NCBI GenBank assembly: GCA_963702235.1
Contig: CAVPBZ010000021.1
Location: forward strand, 216,230 to 280,229
Direction: 5' to 3'
Length of the DNA: 64,000 bases
Origin: PALSA-505 sp963702235
GTDB lineage: Bacteria > Actinomycetota > Actinomycetes > Streptosporangiales > Streptosporangiaceae
Positions 41,708-51,776 of this stretch are shown here, piece by piece (the stretch's first letter is position 1; each line of letters opens with the position of its first letter). The position numbers and the translations under genes were made by a program. The notes under the pieces are model-generated. The model was not told the origin of the DNA and did not search any database. It saw nothing but the letters and a program-made list of their open reading frames with translations.

Positions 41708-43963
41708 ATGAGCAGCGCCCGGCCGCCTGACCAGCACCGGGGGTCGCATGCGCGCCGCAGGGGATCACGGGATGGGGCGGGCCGGCGCGATCAAGCCGAC
41801 GGCGACGCGCGGGGTCGCGGCCGGGGGGTGCCTGGTTTCCGCGGGTCCCGGCGCGCGGGGTTCGGCGGCGACGAGGCCAGCGAAGGCGGGCCCGGGCGTC
41901 GGGACGCCGGGCCGGGGAGCCCGGCTGATGGGCAGGAGCCGTTCGGGGCACCGGGGTACGGCGGGCCGGGGTACGGCGGGGCTGTCGATGGCGGGGCTGT
42001 CGATGGTGTGGCTGTGGATGGCGGTCCCGGTTACCGCGGGCCCGGGTACGGCGGGCCTGGGTACGGCCGGCCTGGATACGCGGGGCGCCAGGGTGACGGG
42101 GAGGCCAACGGCGGGCCAGGGTACGGCGGGGCTGTGGATGGCGGCCCCGGTTACCGCAGGCCTGGGTACGGCGGCCCTGGGTACGCGGGCGGGCAGGGTG
42201 ACGGGGAGGCCAACGGCGGGCCCAGTTACGGCGGACCTGGGTACGTCGGGCCTGGGTATATGGGGCGGCGGCGTGACGGGGCCGGTTCGAGCGGGTCGGT
42301 GGACGGCGGCACCGGGTCCGGCGCGCGCGCAAATGGCCGAGCGGGATCCAGCCGGGCGGGAAACGGCGACGCTGGATCCAGTGCGCGAGCACCTGGCCAG
42401 CGTGGCTACGGCGGACCGGGGTTTCGCGGGCGGGCGCCGGGTGGTGCGCGGCAGGGAGCGCCGGTCGAGGGCGGTGCTGGGGACGGCGGACCGGGGTATG
42501 GCGGGCGGGCGCTGGGCGCTGCGCCGCAGGGAGCGCCGGTACAGGGCGGTGCTGAGTACGGCGGACCGGGGTATGGCGGGCGGGCGCCGGGCGCTGCGCC
42601 GGAGGGCGCGCCGGTAGAGGGCGGTGCCGGGGACGGCGGACCGGGGTATGGCGGGCGGGCGCCGGGCGCTGCGCCGCAGGGCGCGCCGGCAGAGGGCGGT
42701 GCTGGGTACGGCGGGTCGGGGTATCGCGGGCGGGCGCCAGGCGTCCCGCCGCAGGGCGCGCCGGTAGACGGCGGTGCCGGGTCCGGCGGACGGCGATACG
42801 GTGGGTCCGGGTACGCGCGGCCCGGTCATGGCCAGCCCGGGCCGGCCGAGTCCGGCGGCCGCGGGCGAGCGGATGGCCGGAACGGGTACGGCCCCCCTCC
42901 AGCGGGCGTGGCTTCCTACGGCAGCTCGCCCTCGGGCGAGCCGGTCCCCGGGGCTGGTAACGAGAAGCCCCGGAACGGGACGCTTCCCCGCCGGGCCGCG
43001 CTTCGCCGTGGCCCGGCGGCGGGGCAGGTTCGCCTTGATCCTGCAGCCGGTGACGCTCAGCCGGACTCTGCCGCCGCCACCCTGCCCCGGTCTGCGTCGG
43101 CCGCCGCCGGAGCCCGGCAAGCTCCGGATTACCGTCCGCCCGGACCGCACGATCCGCTGCTCGTGCCCCGTCAGCCCGGCCCGGTCAGCGCCCCGTTCGT
43201 GGCCCCGGCCCCGCCCGGCCCCGGCCAGGACGGCGACGGCCTCGGCTATGGCCGTCCGGGTGACGGTCCGCGCCCGGTAGCCGGTACACGCTCACGGCGC
43301 CGTCACGGCCGTCCGCCGGCCAGCGGGTCAGGGTGCAGCGGCCGCCGTGCCCAGGCTGTCCGCACCCGGACGCGGGGAGCGCGCGGACCGCGCGGCCACC
43401 GGCTCGCACCCCGGATGCTGCTGTGGATCTGTGCCGGGCTGCTCGCGGTCGCAGGCGTTGTCGTTGCTGTCATGCTCCTGGGATCAGGCCCAGTCGGCCC
43501 CTCGCACACCCTGGTCACCCCAGCCCGCCTCGGCGCCTACCGGCAGAGGCCAGCGCTGGCCCGGCAGATGGGCGTGAGGCAGCTGGAGAAGAACATCATG
43601 GCGCAGAGCTCCGGGCAGGTCAGTCACCTGGTGTCGGCCGTGTATCAGGACGGCGTGACGACGGCCGGGGGACCGGCGCCGCAAGTGATGTTCTTTATCG
43701 GCGGCAAGCTGGCAGGCTCCTCGCCCGAGGCCTCGGTCAAGAGCTTCGCCCAGCACTTCCGGGACGCCGTGCAGACGAACCCGGGGAGTCTGGGCGGCAG
43801 GGCCGCGTGCGTTCCCAGCCAGCCGAGCACGGGCGGTGCCGCCGTCTGCGCCTGGTTTGACAACGACACGTTCGGCGAGCTGGTTTCCCTGAACATGACC
43901 GCGTCGGCGCTGGCCAGTGAGTTGCGCACGATCCGGCCGAGCATCGAACGGCCGGTCAAGTAG
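41708..43963 (+). CDS. Glycine-rich low-complexity membrane-anchored protein
   Basis: 751 residues. Residues 1-~560 are hydrophilic and Gly/Pro/Arg/Tyr-rich with tandem units such as YGGPGYGGRAPGAAPQGAP and probably disordered. One membrane helix (MLLWICAGLLAVAGVVVAVMLLG) is near residue 585. The last ~150 residues are a globular extracytoplasmic domain (MGVRQLEKNIMAQSSGQVSHLVSAVY, VMFFIGGKLAGSSPEASVKSFAQHF, RAACVPSQP, GAAVCAWFDNDTFGELVSLNM) with a likely Cys pair. No known family. Many actinobacterial proteins share this plan of a long repeat tail inside and a small sensor outside. Confidence 0.65.
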   Translation: MSSARPPDQHRGSHARRRGSRDGAGRRDQADGDARGRGRGVPGFRGSRRAGFGGDEASEGGPGRRDAGPGSPADGQEPFGAPGYGGPGYGGAVDGGAVDGVAVDGGPGYRGPGYGGPGYGRPGYAGRQGDGEANGGPGYGGAVDGGPGYRRPGYGGPGYAGGQGDGEANGGPSYGGPGYVGPGYMGRRRDGAGSSGSVDGGTGSGARANGRAGSSRAGNGDAGSSARAPGQRGYGGPGFRGRAPGGARQGAPVEGGAGDGGPGYGGRALGAAPQGAPVQGGAEYGGPGYGGRAPGAAPEGAPVEGGAGDGGPGYGGRAPGAAPQGAPAEGGAGYGGSGYRGRAPGVPPQGAPVDGGAGSGGRRYGGSGYARPGHGQPGPAESGGRGRADGRNGYGPPPAGVASYGSSPSGEPVPGAGNEKPRNGTLPRRAALRRGPAAGQVRLDPAAGDAQPDSAAATLPRSASAAAGARQAPDYRPPGPHDPLLVPRQPGPVSAPFVAPAPPGPGQDGDGLGYGRPGDGPRPVAGTRSRRRHGRPPASGSGCSGRRAQAVRTRTRGARGPRGHRLAPRMLLWICAGLLAVAGVVVAVMLLGSGPVGPSHTLVTPARLGAYRQRPALARQMGVRQLEKNIMAQSSGQVSHLVSAVYQDGVTTAGGPAPQVMFFIGGKLAGSSPEASVKSFAQHFRDAVQTNPGSLGGRAACVPSQPSTGGAAVCAWFDNDTFGELVSLNMTASALASELRTIRPSIERPVK
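42410..42790 (+). repeat. Coding minisatellite
   Basis: Five tandem units of ~72 bp (GGCGGACCGGGGTATGGCGG...), mostly over 90 % alike, encode the Y-G-G-R-A-P-G-A-A-P-Q-G-A-P units of the glycine-rich protein. Unit length is a multiple of three, so copy-number change keeps the frame. Confidence 0.7.
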
Positions 43964-44030
43964 CCAGCGCGCCGCGGCGAGTCAGCTCAGTTCGTCAGCG
44001 GAAGCTGTCGAGGCAGCCTCCGGCCCAGGA

Positions 44031-45068
44031 CTACTTGCCCTGCGTCCGCGGCTTGCGCAGTGAAATCCGGGCGACGGCGATGACGATTCCGATCGCGAGC
44101 ACGACCAGCCCCGCGATCTGACTGCCCAGCTGCCGCGTGTTGAGCGGCAGGATATCCGCCACGGTGCTGGCTCGGTACGGGCCGTGATTGGCCTTGGAGC
44201 CCGCGGCTGTGCCGGGAACGGCGGCCCCAGGGGACGGGCTGATCGTCGGGAACAAGTTGCTGGGGTTGCCGCCAGATCCCGAGCCCCCAGATCCGGTCAG
44301 CGGCTGCAGGCCGTTCAGGGGCTGAGTGCCACCGAGACCGGTGCCAAGCCCGGAACCCGAACCGGTCGACGTCCCGCTTGACGAATGCGTGGGCGTGGGC
44401 GTGGGCGTCGGGGTGGGTGTCGGGGTTGGCTTCATGACGGTCGCTGACGCGCTCGTGGAAACTGAGCCGGTCGTGGTCGCGCCCGTAGAGACTCCGGTCG
44501 CGGTACCAGCGAGGGTGGCAGAGCCTCCGGTCGCGGTCGTCGGCACCGTGATCTGCGCCTGCATCTGGATCGTCTGATTCGCCGCCAGTGTCGGCACCTT
44601 GCAGGCCGACGTTCCGTCTCCGTTACCGCACACACCGAACGTGGCGGCACCGAGGCTGGTTGGCTGGGCTGCAACCTGCACCGTGACGTTGCTGGCTGAC
44701 CCGCCGATCGCCCAGACGTTAACCGCATACTGCGCTGTCTGCCCAGGCTGCACCGTCGTGGTCGTCGCCTGGGCGCTGATGCAGAGTTGCGTGATCGTCG
44801 CGGACCCCGTGGAGGTGGAACTGGGCGAGCCCGTCGGCAAGGGACCAGGTGGCGGCGTAGTCGGCGCCGGGGGCAGCAACTGGCATACACCGCTGGTCGC
44901 GGACGTGGTCCCGGTCTGAACTGCGGCCAGCGCAGCGGCAGCCGTACCGATGCACAGCACAGCGGCACCGGCGAACGCGGCAAAGACTGTTGACCCCGTG
45001 CGCCCCCTTCGTCGGGGAACGCCAGGCTGGGATCTGCTCTGGGGTGTCAACTCACGCTTTAGCATCAT
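44031..45068 (-). CDS. Secreted, C-terminally membrane-anchored repeat-rich protein
   Basis: 345 residues. N-terminal signal (VFAAFAGAAVLCIGTAAAALAA) is followed by a beta-sandwich-like domain (ITQLCISAQATTTTVQPGQTAQYAVNVWAIGGSASNVTVQV..., DUF11-like) with paired Cys. A (PT)n stretch of eight dipeptides, a Gly/Ser-rich spacer, and a final membrane helix (IAGLVVLAIGIVIAVARI) with a basic tail RKPRTQGK follow. That is the plan of a surface protein. The sorting-like LPLNT just before the helix is not a standard LPxTG. Function unknown. Confidence 0.7.
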   Translation of the reverse strand: MMLKRELTPQSRSQPGVPRRRGRTGSTVFAAFAGAAVLCIGTAAAALAAVQTGTTSATSGVCQLLPPAPTTPPPGPLPTGSPSSTSTGSATITQLCISAQATTTTVQPGQTAQYAVNVWAIGGSASNVTVQVAAQPTSLGAATFGVCGNGDGTSACKVPTLAANQTIQMQAQITVPTTATGGSATLAGTATGVSTGATTTGSVSTSASATVMKPTPTPTPTPTPTPTHSSSGTSTGSGSGLGTGLGGTQPLNGLQPLTGSGGSGSGGNPSNLFPTISPSPGAAVPGTAAGSKANHGPYRASTVADILPLNTRQLGSQIAGLVVLAIGIVIAVARISLRKPRTQGK

Positions 45069-45264
45069 TGGATAGATTACGGGCTGTTCGCCTCAAGCTC
45101 TACCCCTCTGGTCATACAGCCGTCCGGATAACTGACTGGCGTTACGGTGAGCAACACGTCTGACAGGCAGAGATGCGGTCACGGATAGGCGAATACCCGA
45201 GCCGTTCTGGAGGAAAACCACGGATCCGACGGCAATACTGACCAGGTCCGGCCCGCCGCCAGAC

Positions 45265-46071
45265 GTGACGCTCCGTTACGGGCCCGGGGCCGAGCATGTG
45301 GCCGACGTACGGCTGCCCCTTTCAGAGGCCCGCCGCGGTGCCGCTGCCCCGGCGCCGCTCATCCTCTTCCTGCACGGCGGGTTCTGGCGCGCAGAGTACG
45401 ACCGCAGCCACACCGGGCCGCTCGCCGCCGCGCTAGCCGCCGCCGGCTACGTGGTGTGCACGCCGGAGTTCCGCCGCGTCGGACAGCCCGGCGGGGGCTG
45501 GCCGGGAACCCTGGACGACGTCGCCGCGGCTGTAGACGCTCTGCCTGCCCTTGTGGCCGCGGCTGCCGGGAAGCGAGGTCTCGCGCCCGGACCGCTCGTG
45601 CTCGCCGGGCATTCCGCGGGCGGTCACCTCGCCCTGTGGGCCGCGGTCAGGCACCGGCTCCCGCCAGCGTCCCGGCGGCACACGCCGGCTCCGGGAGCCT
45701 ATCTAGGTGTAGTCGGCCTCGCCGCGGTCAGCGATCTCGCGGCGGCTCATGCCCAGGGACTGGGCGGCGGAGCTGTGGACAGCCTGATCGGCGGCGCGCC
45801 CGGCCGCTACCCCGGTCGTTACGCCCTCGCTGATCCAGGATTTCTCATCCCACTCGGGGTCCGGGTGCGACTGGTGCACGGCTCGCGGGACGACCGGGTC
45901 CCCTGCCAGATGAGCCGCGACTACACGGCGCGGGCCGCCGCTGCAGGCGACGACGTGGTCCTCGACGAACTGGCCGGGTACGGGCACTTCGAGCTCATTG
46001 ACCCGCTGTCGGCAGCCTGGCCACACGTGCTGGCGGCGTTCGAGTCGGTCGCGACGACATCCCGTGAATGA
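45265..46071 (+). CDS. Alpha/beta hydrolase (BD-FAE-like esterase)
   Basis: 268 residues. LILFLHGGFWRAEYDRSH is the oxyanion H-G-G-x-W motif, VLAGHSAGGHLALWAA is the nucleophile elbow (G-H-S-A-G), VRLVHGSRDDRVPCQMS holds the acid Asp, and AGYGHFELIDP holds the catalytic His. This fits the kynurenine formamidase/feruloyl-esterase-like group that cleaves small esters or amides in the cytoplasm. The start is uncertain; the ATG at 45265 has no strong ribosome-binding site. Confidence 0.8.
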   Translation: MTLRYGPGAEHVADVRLPLSEARRGAAAPAPLILFLHGGFWRAEYDRSHTGPLAAALAAAGYVVCTPEFRRVGQPGGGWPGTLDDVAAAVDALPALVAAAAGKRGLAPGPLVLAGHSAGGHLALWAAVRHRLPPASRRHTPAPGAYLGVVGLAAVSDLAAAHAQGLGGGAVDSLIGGAPGRYPGRYALADPGFLIPLGVRVRLVHGSRDDRVPCQMSRDYTARAAAAGDDVVLDELAGYGHFELIDPLSAAWPHVLAAFESVATTSRE

Positions 46072-46284
46072 TGTCAGCGGCCTGGAGACGACGCTGTCTG
46101 GCCGCTTGAACCCTGACAAGAGCGCTCGCGTGGGGGACAAGGCATCAGGGCGGCGGAAGTAGGCTAGGCTCTCTTCGCTGGCGCGTGCACAGGCCTTGGC
46201 TCTCTTGCCGGGTTGGGTGCCGTCACAGCGGAGTACGTGACCTGAGGAGACGGCCGAAAGGTGCGAAACCCCAGGTCAGCGTGC

Positions 46285-46360
46285 GCCCCCTTAGCTCAGT
46301 CGGCAGAGCGTCTCCATGGTAAGGAGAAGGTCTACGGTTCGATTCCGTAAGGGGGCTCCA
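46285..46360 (+). tRNA. tRNA-Thr (anticodon GGT)
   Basis: Full cloverleaf. Acceptor GCCCCCT/AGGGGGC, D arm GCTCAGTCGGCAGAGC, anticodon stem TCTCC/GGAGA around loop ATGGTAA (anticodon GGT), T arm TACGG-TTCGATT-CCGTA, discriminator T and encoded CCA. It stands at the junction between normal high-G+C genes and the lower-G+C BREX region, a common integration target. Confidence 0.93.
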
Positions 46361-47184
46361 GGTCAGAGGTGAAATTCGAACACCGCAAGCTTCCACGGGG
46401 GGACAACAGGGGGGACAAGCGTTCCGGTGAGCTGGAACGGCCTCCAGGAGTTCCGCAAGGTTCCGGGCAATGGAACGAGCGGATCTCTCGTCGCAGCGGC
46501 GAAGGCACAGGGGTCCAAGGTACCCGCAAGTGAATTGAGTTCAGGGCCCCCTTGCTAGCTGCAACCTCGTCAGCCGCTGTGGTGACCAATGATGGCTGTC
46601 GGCCGACTCTCGCTGCGCCGCTGCGCAAGCTTCTGTGGCCAGGCAGGTCACCTGGCTGCGGAAGCCGATACGCGTGGCCTCCCTAGTCGAACAACTGACT
46701 CCAAGGCGACATACCGTTAGATCCGACCATGATCATCAGGTGGTGCATGGGTGTGACGCAGCCAGAGATCATGGCTTCAAGGGTGACAAAATGGCCGATC
46801 AAGATCAGAAACGAAGAACACCAGCTACAGACATGAACGGAGTCTGGGGAGGGCAGGAAGAGGGGGAGGCATAGAGTGGCCGCCGGGTCGTATGACGGTC
46901 GGGCCACCGTGGTTCGCAGGGCCGCCACGTTGGTTGTCGCCTATGGCACAGACGGCTGCCAGGCGCTCCACTACCCAGACAACTTCCAGGCGTTTGATTA
47001 CAGGAGCCTCTGGTCCACGACGCTGCAGACTCAGCTAGCGCGTACTTCGGGTAGCTCCGCCCGTTGCATCCCGCCACAGTCTGCCCGCTTCCCATGTCCA
47101 GCCGACTGCCGGGCGTCACAGCTGGCTCGTCCAGTAGAAGTCCTGCAAACTGTGGTGCCGCCCGCTCAAGGCTGGGACGCTCGC
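46361..47184. other. Junction region without a supported gene
   Basis: About 820 bases between tRNA-Thr and the end of brxL. Only short frames (under ~105 codons) on both strands occur, none with a recognisable domain or good ribosome-binding site. G-rich runs (GGGGGGACAACAGGGGGGACAAG) follow the tRNA. This probably contains the left boundary of the BREX island. No integrase remains here. Confidence 0.5.
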
Positions 47185-49227
47185 CTATGACCCCCCTAGC
47201 ACCTTCATTGCCGCCGTCCTGGGATCGCCATAGAAGATCGGGTCGACCTGTTCCATGATCTCGGCGCTCACGTCGAGGAAGCTACGTTTGTTCTCAATGG
47301 GGATAAGGGCGCGTTTCGCACCGTTGTCCTTGGCGACCTGCAATGGCTCGGTGAGCGAGCGCATGGGCTTGATGTTCCCCTGCACACTCATGTCACCCAG
47401 GATGAGCAGCGCCGGGCTCACGGGTGCTTTGCGCAGGGCCGAGTAACACGCGACGAAGAACGCGACACCAAGCTCGGCCTCGACACGGTTACCGAGAAGG
47501 TCGATTACCTCGACGTGTAGGTCGGATATGTCAAGGTCGCGGGCGACTGCAAGGTCGGTCTTTTTCGCCTGGAGGTAGCTGAACGCGCGCTGGATGGATT
47601 CCTTTATGGCACCGCCGACACCGCCAGCGAGCTTCAACTTGCCCGTCCCGCTCGAGACGGAGATCTCGACACGGTAAAGACCGACAGTTCCGTCAGATGT
47701 GACGCCCGCACTATAAGCGGTCCCAGGCGACATCGGATCTGTCGAGATGAGATCGCGTCCGCCTTGTTCAGGGACGCCAACAAACCTTTCCTCGCCCGTC
47801 TCCTGCAGCGTGTAGCTAAACGACGTGTGGTAGTACTCGAAGGAACCCATCTTCTTGAGCTGCTCCTTCACACGTCGGCGGCCTTCGAGGGCAAGCTCGA
47901 GAATCTCGGCGAGCTCGTCCTGCGTTACCTCCCCGTGCGGGAAGAGGATCTTCACGAGGCCCGACACGGTCTTGCGCACTGCCTTACGATCTCGCGCGTT
48001 GAGGTGCGCACCGAGCGAGAAATGCCGGTCGAGGATCTCGGTGAAGTTGTGTTTCCGCATCTCACGGAGCGCCTCGGCGAGGTAGTTGACAACGAACCCG
48101 TAGTGGTTAGTGAAGAGGTCGTTCCGCATCTTCGGTATCTCCCAGCCTGGGAGGTAGAAGTGGATACGGTCGATGAACGCCATGTCGTCGCGAATGATGT
48201 CGGGCATCGGTGAAAAGAGGTGGCCTGTCTGCACCAACACGTCGACAGGCTGGTTAGTGTTGCCGAACATTGCGATGCTGGCGTCGCCGGACATGGCCTC
48301 TTGCCCGCGCTGGAAGGTGCCGGACTCGCAGTAGGTCTTCATCGTCGTGATGACCTCTTTCGGCATCTTCTGCAGGTCAGCGACCTCGTCGAACCCGACG
48401 ACGTCCCAGATCTGCACCATGCCCTTCTGACGGCCCGAGATGTGCCCGAAAAGGTTTGCTACGGTCGTACCGCCTGTGAGCAGTGCGGAGTATGGCGAGA
48501 CCTCCTGAATGACGTAGCTCTTGCCCGTGCCTCGAGGCCCAAGCTCGACAAGGTTGTAGTTCCGTTCTGCGAAGGGATCGACCGCACCAGGAAGAGAAGC
48601 TTCAGTCGACGTGACATGTCGCCTGGCTCGTAACCTGTGCTGCGAATGATGAGGTCGAGCCATTCGTCGGTCGTGAACTCACTGCGGATCCTCCCGGTAC
48701 TCTTCGAGGTCGAACGTGGCGATTTGGATCGGCGTCAGCTTGTCGATCCAGAAGGGGTTCTTCCCGCGAGACTCCTCGTCGTACTCGAACCGCATGTCAA
48801 CCTGCGCCCAGATGCCACCCATCACGAGCCGCTCGTAGTCGCGGATGTAGTGCTCGGGAATGTGCACGTTCTTGTGCCCGAAGTTCGTGACCTCGGCCCA
48901 GTAGTCCGAGTCGACGAGGCGGACCTTGACCTTGTCGATAAACGTGTGGTGGCCGCGGTCCTTCACTATGGCTTGAGCCTTCATTGACTCATCTGAGCGG
49001 ATGTAGTTGTCCGCGAGCGTGTCATTCACAACCTGCAGTCCCATTTGGATCGTGACTTCGTCCGAGGACGCGCAATATTTGCCGAGAAGGAACTCCAGGA
49101 CGAAAACCGGCACGTTGGCACCGACCTTCACCTTCCGAACGAGATCCTTGCGAACCACCTTGCCCGCGAAGAGGCGATTGACTTTGTCGTCCAACAGGTT
49201 GCGCGTGAGGGATGCTGAGTTTCTCAT
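47185..49227 (-). pseudogene. brxL: BREX protein BrxL (AAA+ with Lon-like domain), two indels
   Basis: Reads in three pieces: residues 1-182 (LLDDKVNRLFAGKVVRKDLV..., DLEEYRED); a middle stretch in a second frame (EFTTDEWLDLIIRSTGYEP, RRLKLLFLVRSIP); and the rest back in the first frame (FAERNYNLVELGPRGTGKSYV, Walker A; IWDVVGFDEVADLQK, Walker B; AMFGNTNQPVD, sensor 1; C-terminal Lon-like LLILGDMSVQGNIKPM and KRALIP). One extra C near 48687 and one missing C in a CCC run near 48585 cancel out; corrected it is 680 residues, the normal BrxL length. BrxL is the type 1 BREX DNA-binding AAA+ effector. ATGA overlap with pglZ. Last gene of the operon. Confidence 0.88.
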
Positions 49228-51776
49228 TGCACTCCAAGTCGGACCGGGATGTCGGTTGGTGATCGGTACAGCTCCGCATCCGTCGCCGGATCCTGTACAA
49301 CGACGCGCACGGACTCCGCGCCCTCATCGCTCAGCAAGAAGGCGATGGTGACCGGCTTGTCCGGCTCAAGTTTCACGCACCCGGTGGCGCGATCGAAGTC
49401 GGCGTCGACGGCCATCCCGACCGCGCCGACCTGCCTGCCTTCCGCCATGAGTAGTGGACGTACGAGAACGCCTGTGGCTCCTAGCGCCATCTGCTGCTCT
49501 CCGAAAGAGAGCATGACACTGAAGATGCGGTTCGTGATGACCTCGGGCAGTCCTGTCGCCGCGATGGGGCCTGTGGACGTGTGTACCGATACCGGTGCCT
49601 TCGTGTAGACGGTAAGGACCGGAATTACAAGCTCCTGAAGGGACGGGCCGCCGTGGTGGAATGCAAGGTCACCGCCCGCTCTGAAGACGCCGCATCCAGC
49701 GGGGAACACAAACTCCAGGTCAGAGGCGTACCCCAGCGCAGATGCCGCGACACGGACGCATCCGGATGGCGTCGTACCCCCACGTCCGATCCAGCATCGC
49801 CGGTGCAGCTCGACCGTGGACCCCCCAGGCGCGTCGGTCCTCATGGATTCGTCACGATCCGATGCGAAGAACAAGTGTCCGTGATCTGCGCTGACGACAG
49901 CGTGCTCGACGCCGGCACTCGCGAGCTTCCGGATGGCACGGGCCAGGTTGTCGATGACCGTGTCCATTATCTGTCGAGCTTGGAACGTGAACCCGGCCTC
50001 GCCAGCGTGGTCGATCTCCTGGGAGCGGACGACAACAACTTGCGCGTCATCGAGTCTCTTAGAGAGCCTCGAGGATTGCAGGCTCAAGAGCTCGTCAAGC
50101 GTCATGTCGACCAGCTTGGGCACCCGGGCAGCGGCGAACTTCTTGCGGCTCGGCAGGTCGGGGAGAAACGCGTCTCCGATCCGTGCGCCAAGTTTTCCGT
50201 TCTGTTCGACAACCGAGTAGCTCGTGGCTGCACCGGGCTGCAGCGCCGCCATGCCCATGGGCGTAATGCTGGGAAGAGTAGCAACCGCGGGGCGGACCGA
50301 TACCTCAGAGGACTTGGGAAGCCGCTCCGCTAGCTCGATGCCCATCTCGAACCGCATCGCGTCGACAAGGAAGTAGGCGACCGGCTTCGGTTGCACCGCG
50401 ACGACCTCGCTGAAGACATGGGTCTGGTTCAGCGCTCCCGCCACAGTCCAGCCCGCCTTCACGAGCACCCTAGTGAAGCCGTCCGTCATCGCACGGCAGG
50501 CGTCGTCGTAGGCACGTCGAACCACACCGAGCGACCGCTCTTCGGGCTCCTCATCGAGATTCCCTACCCAGGCTTCAAGGCGACGCTGCGCTTGATCGAG
50601 TCGGTACCATCCGTCCTTGGATGTGTACGCCATCAGCAAGGCACCTGCGTTTCCGTTGGCCTTGTTCACCGCGGCGCGCACCTGTATCGCAATGCTTCCA
50701 AGCTCCGTCATGCGGCGCGACGCTTCCCACTGAGCCTTGCGTCCGATGTCCCGGTCAAGCCAGAAGCTGTGTTCGCGTTCCGCGACGAGCGCCAGCGCTT
50801 CGTCGAACCGTCCGCTCGCGATGAGGTCGCCGCAGTGATTCAGCAGCGCGCGCTCCTCGAAGCGGAATGTGTCGATCGCGCCAAGCGCCCCGCTGGGCAA
50901 CTTGGCGTTGCGCAGTCCGAGCTCGTCCTCCACTCGATCTGCGAGGCGGGCATAGGCCTCGGGGAAGCTCGTTCGTAGACATAGTGCGAGCTCTCGCACC
51001 GCCGACTCGGCGTTCTTAGAGGGCGGTGCAGGAATGCCTTTGAGCGAATCGGGCGGCGCACAGGAAAGGTCACACCTGAACTCGCTTGCCAGTACATATC
51101 GGAGGGTTACCGCTCGCAGCTTAGAAAGAGCGGCGTCTTCGGACAGCTGTAGCCCAAGTCGCGAGCTGATCAGCTTCACGAGCTCGCGAATGGCATCCTT
51201 GCTGCCTATCTCCCCGTCTCGGGCTTCGCTGACGATCCAGGCAGCTAGCAAAGCATCATTGCTGCGTGTGTCGTGGAAGATGCTCTTCAAGATCGACGGG
51301 GGCTCCGGCCCGCCGCCGACCGCTGCACGCGCGAGATCCTCGTAGCTAACCTTGCGGTCGAACGGCAACATCTCGTCGACAACACCGAGCGTGTACTTCT
51401 GGAGAAGAAGATTCCTTGCGAGTTGCTTGAGCTGAGGCTCCCACGTCGTGCCTGCCTTCTCGAGCTCCATCAGCGGCGACCAACGTCGGTCCCGCGCGCA
51501 GCCGTGCAGGTAGACAACGACGGCTGTCGGTGAGTCACCTCTCACCAGTGGCTCGACGACGGCGCGCAACTCGAACATCGATCCGGCGTACTCCGCGAGG
51601 AAAGCACTGACTCCGCCGACACAGATTGGCGCGGGCTCGTTGCTGGTGCGCATGCCTCCACGAACCTCGCTAACGAAAGGCGTGAACTCACCGCGCTCGT
51701 CGTACCAAACGACGACTTTACGACTCTTGATCTTGTCGGCGAGATGCTTCGCAATGTACTCGTGGAGCGGAGGCAT
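49224..51776 (-). CDS. pglZ: BREX protein PglZ (alkaline-phosphatase-superfamily)
   Basis: 850 residues, intact. The N-terminal domain (KIKSRKVVVWYDERGEFTPF) and the central phosphatase-like core have VAYFLVDAMRFEMGIELAERLP (metal-site Asp), ATLPSITPMGMAAL, and SAGVEHAVVSADHGHLFFAS (D-H-G-H), with VIPVLTVYTK near the end. PglZ is one of two proteins present in all BREX types. It is needed for both methylation and phage exclusion, although its enzymatic target is unsettled. The ATG overlaps the pglX stop (TGATG) and the 3' end overlaps brxL, so all three are translationally coupled. Confidence 0.95.
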   Translation of the reverse strand: MPPLHEYIAKHLADKIKSRKVVVWYDERGEFTPFVSEVRGGMRTSNEPAPICVGGVSAFLAEYAGSMFELRAVVEPLVRGDSPTAVVVYLHGCARDRRWSPLMELEKAGTTWEPQLKQLARNLLLQKYTLGVVDEMLPFDRKVSYEDLARAAVGGGPEPPSILKSIFHDTRSNDALLAAWIVSEARDGEIGSKDAIRELVKLISSRLGLQLSEDAALSKLRAVTLRYVLASEFRCDLSCAPPDSLKGIPAPPSKNAESAVRELALCLRTSFPEAYARLADRVEDELGLRNAKLPSGALGAIDTFRFEERALLNHCGDLIASGRFDEALALVAEREHSFWLDRDIGRKAQWEASRRMTELGSIAIQVRAAVNKANGNAGALLMAYTSKDGWYRLDQAQRRLEAWVGNLDEEPEERSLGVVRRAYDDACRAMTDGFTRVLVKAGWTVAGALNQTHVFSEVVAVQPKPVAYFLVDAMRFEMGIELAERLPKSSEVSVRPAVATLPSITPMGMAALQPGAATSYSVVEQNGKLGARIGDAFLPDLPSRKKFAAARVPKLVDMTLDELLSLQSSRLSKRLDDAQVVVVRSQEIDHAGEAGFTFQARQIMDTVIDNLARAIRKLASAGVEHAVVSADHGHLFFASDRDESMRTDAPGGSTVELHRRCWIGRGGTTPSGCVRVAASALGYASDLEFVFPAGCGVFRAGGDLAFHHGGPSLQELVIPVLTVYTKAPVSVHTSTGPIAATGLPEVITNRIFSVMLSFGEQQMALGATGVLVRPLLMAEGRQVGAVGMAVDADFDRATGCVKLEPDKPVTIAFLLSDEGAESVRVVVQDPATDAELYRSPTDIPVRLGVQ

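Noticed and set aside
44031..44170. LPLNT as a sortase anchor
   Set aside because: It precedes a membrane helix and basic tail but lacks the Gly of LPxTG/LAxTG; a plain membrane anchor is simpler.
46635..47119. Short open frames on both strands between tRNA-Thr and brxL
   Set aside because: No ribosome-binding sites, no recognisable motifs, and mutually overlapping; treated as gene-free.
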